Assembly: GCA_013396755.1 (NCBI GenBank)
Contig: VWZF01005250.1
Span: 1,020,784 to 1,084,783 of the forward strand
Origin: Sclerurus mexicanus
Taxonomy: Eukaryota > Chordata > Aves > Passeriformes > Furnariidae
Direction: 5' to 3'
Length of the DNA: 64,000 nucleotides
Below the pieces are notes generated by a model that saw nothing but the letters and a program-made list of their open reading frames with translations, had not been told where the DNA came from and did no database searches. Each line of letters starts with the position of its first letter. Position 1 is the stretch's first letter. This document shows, in pieces, positions 59,901 to 64,000 of this stretch. A program made the position numbers and the translations under genes.

Positions 59901-62139
59901 ACCTATTAAGCAAAATATAGACTATGACAGGAAGTCTAGAAGACTACAATAAAACACCCACTGCTGTGCCTTAGATCTGAAACACAGCAATGCAAGTGGG
60001 AGAGCAGTTTGCAGAGAGCAATCCCCATTGCTCTACAAGCACGATTTCTCTCTCATTGACTGAAAGCTCGAGTAACTAGACCATCTCCAGGGTGCTTCTG
60101 AATCATTCTGAAATCAAAAGTAAGAATAAACTTTTGAGCAACACAGAGAAAAGGGGAAATACAGAAGGCAAAAGGACATGGAAAGCTTCCCAAGTCAGCT
60201 CAAGCTGCCGAAGCCACATTACAGCTTGCCAAAGCAATGCATCTTCCAAATACATTCACATGTGCAAGATTCTTCTCATTTATGTTACTTTGTCACAACG
60301 ACTTTTGTTGAGGAGTCCTTTTCAGCCCTGCAGCCTCTTCAGACATATTTGCCGAAGACAATGATAGCAAAATGTGAATGCTAGCCCTGTAGCTGTACAT
60401 CATTACACAGATGTTAAGAAAAGACAAGTACAAGATGGTTTTAGAAGAAAACTGAAGTGAGAAATGTAAATGTGTTATGACCTTAGATCATATGCCACTA
60501 TTTTCTCAGGTAATCTTTACTGAATTCTTCTGTCCAGCTTCTCAATTCTTGTTTTGTGGAAAAGTTGCACATGGCTCACTGCTCGTTCATTCTGAGCAGA
60601 CCCCTGGATGCAGTCTTTCCTGCCCAGCCTCTCATGCTCCCATCACCACTGAGTGTGCCTACACTCCTGCATGCTGTATCCTTGTCCACAAGCATCTCTG
60701 AGAAACAGGGAAACAAGAGCAACACAATTTTCCTCCTGACAATAGAAGGTTTTTCTCCTATTACACTCACAGCATTAAGTTCCTAACTGGAATTTCAGAA
60801 TTGAAACTATTATTATAAATCATCAAACGTCTTTTGTATTAGTATAATAAAATAACATAATCATCTCTTGACCGTGTACGAGGAGGAACTGCAGTACCAG
60901 AAAATCTGTTGAACTTTGTGGTCCCCTCTTGCCTTTATTTTTTCTGAAAAGGAAACAAGCTGAGACATCACAAAGAAAATACCCTACCTCTGGAGTTGCT
61001 ATTGATACTGCACTGCATCTTAAATGTTTCTCTACCAGAAAATTCCTCTGGCTTTTGCTAAGAATAGCCAGCACAAAGCTGACACAGTGCATCATCATTA
61101 TTTAATGACTGTAAAAAACCAGTTTGTTATAGGTATGCATAAGTTTTGCAAGCCATCTAGAAAGACTGGAATTTTGACAATACATTGGAGGTAAATGGCT
61201 ACTAAGCACCTGAGTGTATTTTATTCCGCGGAGAGGCTGAAAGTCAAGGAAAGATACAACGCAACAACTCCTTCCATAACACAGTTTAGGTATGGTTGCA
61301 AAGGGCACATGCATTTCAGCTCTAGTTGAGATTTGTGTTAAAATGGCCTCCCAAGGGTCTCCCTCTTTGGTTCTGCCTTCTTCAGTTTTTGTAGTACATC
61401 AAATTCCTCTTCACTGAACAGAAGGAAAAAGAAGGCATCAAACTTTCCTTCAGGTGAGAACACCTCATCGCATTAATGAACAGGTTAACTCAGCTCTACT
61501 TCCTGAAGCTTCAGTATGAGAGGTAGGTAATCTTTTTGGAGATAACACCATCTTTGACATAGCTGTGATATTTCTGTGGTGGGTACTATTATGCACAAGG
61601 CAATCCAAGTTCCTTAAATACCTTTGAACTTGCAGGTATTTGTTGCTAGGGAATGTGCTCTGGGAGGCACTGATAGGGAGAGCAGCCTGCAAGCTCAGCA
61701 GAGCACAGGCAGCTATGGGACTCACAGAGCATCAGCCCTGCGTGAATCCAGATTCTGGCAGCAGACAGACATTGGGGTCCATGGTTTTAAAGCAGCAAAT
61801 CTATAATTATGAAACATAAACTGGAGACTGCAAAATAGTATTCAACTTACATTGTGGATCATCTTTAAGAAGTGGCATCATAAACCAATACAGTGCAGCC
61901 CCATGTTTATTGAGTCTCAGTAGTATACAAATGAAATAAAATCTGTTTATAAGCTTTTATAAAACATCCTCTTGTAGCCACTGCAAACTCAGCTTAGAAC
62001 CTGCAAATCAGGCTGAGCTCCTTCTGCCTTGTGCTTCAGCACATACAGAAGTAGTTAATGGTCTTGCTGTTGGTCTCCCCTTTACCTGCATGCCATTTAA
62101 ACCAAGACAGAAAAACAGGAGGTGTAACCAAGGACCATC
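56983..62139. other. non-coding background, no gene recognised
   Basis: No protein family, RNA gene or named repeat is recognised in this 5-kb stretch; frames do not exceed 91 codons. Composition is mixed, with A+T-rich patches around 58130-58260 and 60790-60860. Confidence 0.55.
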
Positions 62140-62360
62140 GCTAGATTTGCCATTTAAACTAATTTCCTATTCATACAAACAATACTCTGATTACCTGAAT
62201 AAAGCCCTAATTACTCTAATGTAGTTGTATTCGTTCTGTAGCAGGGATAAATAATAGCAAAACATTAACTCTGCCATTAAAGTAGGCAAATAGAATTGGA
62301 ATACAGGAAAGAGGTCCGCAGAGTAAGTGTTTGCTGCTTTGATCTACTGCTTTTAGAAAT
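62140..62360. promoter_or_regulatory. candidate conserved non-coding element
   Basis: GCCATTTAAACTAATTTCC, CATACAAACAATAC, TGATTACCTG, GCCCTAATTACTCTAATG and GGATAAATAATAGC lie in a non-repetitive run of about 200 bases. Homeodomain, forkhead-like (ACAAACA) and SOX-like (ACAAT) cores are mixed. The enhancer reading is an inference. Confidence 0.33.
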
Positions 62361-62561
62361 ATAACACACGTTAAATTCAACTCCTAAGTGGGAGAAGGTT
62401 AGTAAGCAGAATTTCCACAATAAAAGCTCTGTGGTTGCAGGTGTTCAGTCATATACATCATCTCCTCCCCTGAAGATGAATACCAGGATTTGTGATCAAC
62501 TTGACACAAAGGATTGTACTGCTCACAGCAGGATTTATTTACATTTACTCTGAGAATGATG

Positions 62562-62587
62562 CTCTCTCCCTCCCTCTCTCCCTCTCT
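62562..62587. repeat. CT-rich simple repeat
   Basis: CTCTCTCCCTCCCTCTCTCC and a following CTCTCT make a pure pyrimidine run of about 26 bases on the plus strand. It may be length-variable. No gene is nearby. Confidence 0.85.
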
Positions 62588-64000
62588 AAAATACGGCCAG
62601 CAATGTAGTAGTACCTGCACAGTCTTGCCATTTGATCCCATTTTCAGTACTACATTTTACTTCCAGGATAGAAGAGGATATTCCCCACTTCTACACAGAA
62701 TTGCTTGACTAAAATATTTGCCCCTCTTCCTTTTTTCTGATACCAGAAAACTCAAGTTCAAGTTCCTGCACCCTAAGTCCTGGCATCTACACATCCTTGT
62801 GACCCGTCTGGTGAGTCCAGAGATCTATTTCAGACTTTCCTCCTGAAAGTCTACCCTGGATCTGAGAAGGCATTTTGCAGAATGTTTGGTTCCAGTATTT
62901 CCTGGATAAAAAAAATCACAAAAAAAGAAATCCAATTGAAGTTACTGTTTATCTTTAACACAGCCAGAAGAGGCCAAGATCTCACCTTCAGATACTCTGT
63001 GTTTTACTATCCCTTTCTCCTGCTTCCATTACTTCCAGTTCAGTTTATCCTTAGTATCCAAGGCAACTCCCCAGCTGAAAAGCATGCAAGCAGGGCTCAG
63101 AAGGTGTTTCATTCCAACTGACTGCTGAGCCCACTGGAGCAGTTGGTGGCCTGTCTTGCATGCTGGCAAGTCCTCACAGACTGCAAATGTGAGGATCCAG
63201 CTCCTGCTTGCCCCATGTCTCTGAAGGGCCTTTCCTCCAGACAAGGTTTCACTCCAGGATTTCAGGATGGAAGTAGAGGCTTCTTTTAAATTTCCCTGAC
63301 CCTACTGTGCCCCTGCATTGTCTGAAAGCAAATTCCATGCCTGAGGAAGCTTCAGCCCAGAAACCTTCCGTGGTGTTACTGGAGGAAGAAACCATTGTTA
63401 TCAAGGTTAATAAAATACAGTCCCTTGTCCTCTCACCACCACTGTGTAGCCAAGCTCTCGACTGGGCTGGACGGCTGCCGGGCCCTGGCAAGGCTGCAGA
63501 GCAGAGTAAGGCAGACAGCTGACAACCCCACTTCTTGCCATTTCCTTCTTTCACGGATTTTGGCAATTTTCTCACAGCTGTCTTATGCCACCGACATTAC
63601 TTGTCAATGAGTTTATAAGCTCAAAATAAAATGAGCACTTTTGAAACCTCTCCTTTTCTTCTGCCACCTTGCTAACCCCCTTCCAGAGCTGCCATACAGT
63701 TACACAAGGGACACCTCCTTATGCCCAGCCACTTCATAGGAAAAGCAGCCAAATAGGAGTGCCTTTCAGATGGCCTGTGACAACCCTCCCCAATTACTCC
63801 AGCTAAAATTTCCTGTCTTGCAGGGAAAGGAGCTGAATAAAATCTTCTACCCAACCCCACCAGGATGACCCTGTTTCCCAACATGTTGTCAATGCACAAA
63901 CAGAGAGCACGGGCAAGGAATCAAGGAGGTGTAAGAGGGGGAAGGGAATGTGAGATTTGTGTCTCAAGTCTGGTAGGCACCAAGAATTACATTTATCTGC
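62588..64000. other. non-coding background to the window end
   Basis: Frames up to 108 codons (63249-63575 minus), overlapped on the other strand, have no recognisable domains. No repeat signature is seen. A feature cut by the window end cannot be excluded. Confidence 0.55.

Noticed and set aside
1..64000. Bacterial or phage systems: operons, CRISPR arrays, integrases, toxin-antitoxin pairs
   Set aside because: No long frames, no ribosome-binding-site-spaced genes, no regular repeat-spacer arrays; CR1 remnants and CpG depletion indicate a vertebrate genome.
1..64000. tRNA, snRNA, 7SK or known microRNA genes
   Set aside because: Scanning by eye for tRNA B-box sequence, the U6 start and common microRNA seeds gave nothing convincing; a covariance-model search would be needed to exclude them.
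1..64000. Full-length LTR retrovirus or intact CR1
   Set aside because: No frame carries a reverse transcriptase-like motif and no long direct repeats were seen; only short 3' CR1 fragments are present.

Overview
This window looks like a non-coding stretch of a vertebrate nuclear genome, most probably a bird. The best evidence is three decayed CR1 LINE 3' ends, at 31720-31900, 36234-36340 and 54172-54388. All carry the typical avian signature, seen in reverse complement: a remnant of the ATTCTATGAT-type tail next to the GGTTGGAAAAGA block. Other support comes from A+T-rich, CpG-depleted sequence, simple repeats and fossils of old amniote interspersed repeats. There are no operons, ribosome binding sites, or long reading frames. 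The longest ATG/GTG-initiated frame is 183 codons, and no open frame resembles a protein family I recognise. I therefore annotate no confident protein-coding gene and no RNA gene. The window is either intergenic or inside a very large intron.

Layout. 1-7.4 kb is background with one small CpG-bearing open block (2955-3146, a weak exon candidate) and a hairpin (5924-5956). 7.44-8.33 kb looks like conserved regulatory sequence: dense TAAT/ATTA cores with CAGCTG E-boxes. 8.6-10.3 kb holds two copies of an unnamed diverged dispersed repeat and a TA/CA microsatellite. 12.5-13.2 kb holds a decayed tandem array and an old palindromic repeat. 16.9-17.3 kb is the only CpG island (29 CpGs by hand count in about 380 bp), the best candidate promoter in the window. 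19-20.3 kb is very A+T-rich. 24.8-25.3 kb is enhancer-like with a CTCF-like site at its right edge. 29.3 kb is an (AT)n microsatellite, followed by an A+T-rich enhancer-like block.

30.8-43.5 kb carries the first two CR1 fragments, two palindromic amniote repeat fossils, a MIR-like SINE, and an enhancer-like block with a perfect RFX X-box (41913-41926). 51.9-52.85 kb is G+C-rich but CpG-poor. It abuts the strongest enhancer-like cluster on the right side (52.85-53.56 kb, with a second CTCF-like motif). 54.2 kb holds the third CR1, and 54.9-55.8 kb and 62.1-62.4 kb hold further conserved-looking A+T-rich blocks.

Interpretation. Recognisable young repeats are few, enhancer-like islands recur, and there is one isolated CpG island and no coding gene. 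That pattern suits a regulatory gene desert around a developmental gene lying outside the window. This is inference: conservation was judged by eye from sequence texture and motif density, and a multi-species alignment is needed to test it. I found no sign of a novel biological system; the CpG island and the enhancer-like blocks deserve the first look.
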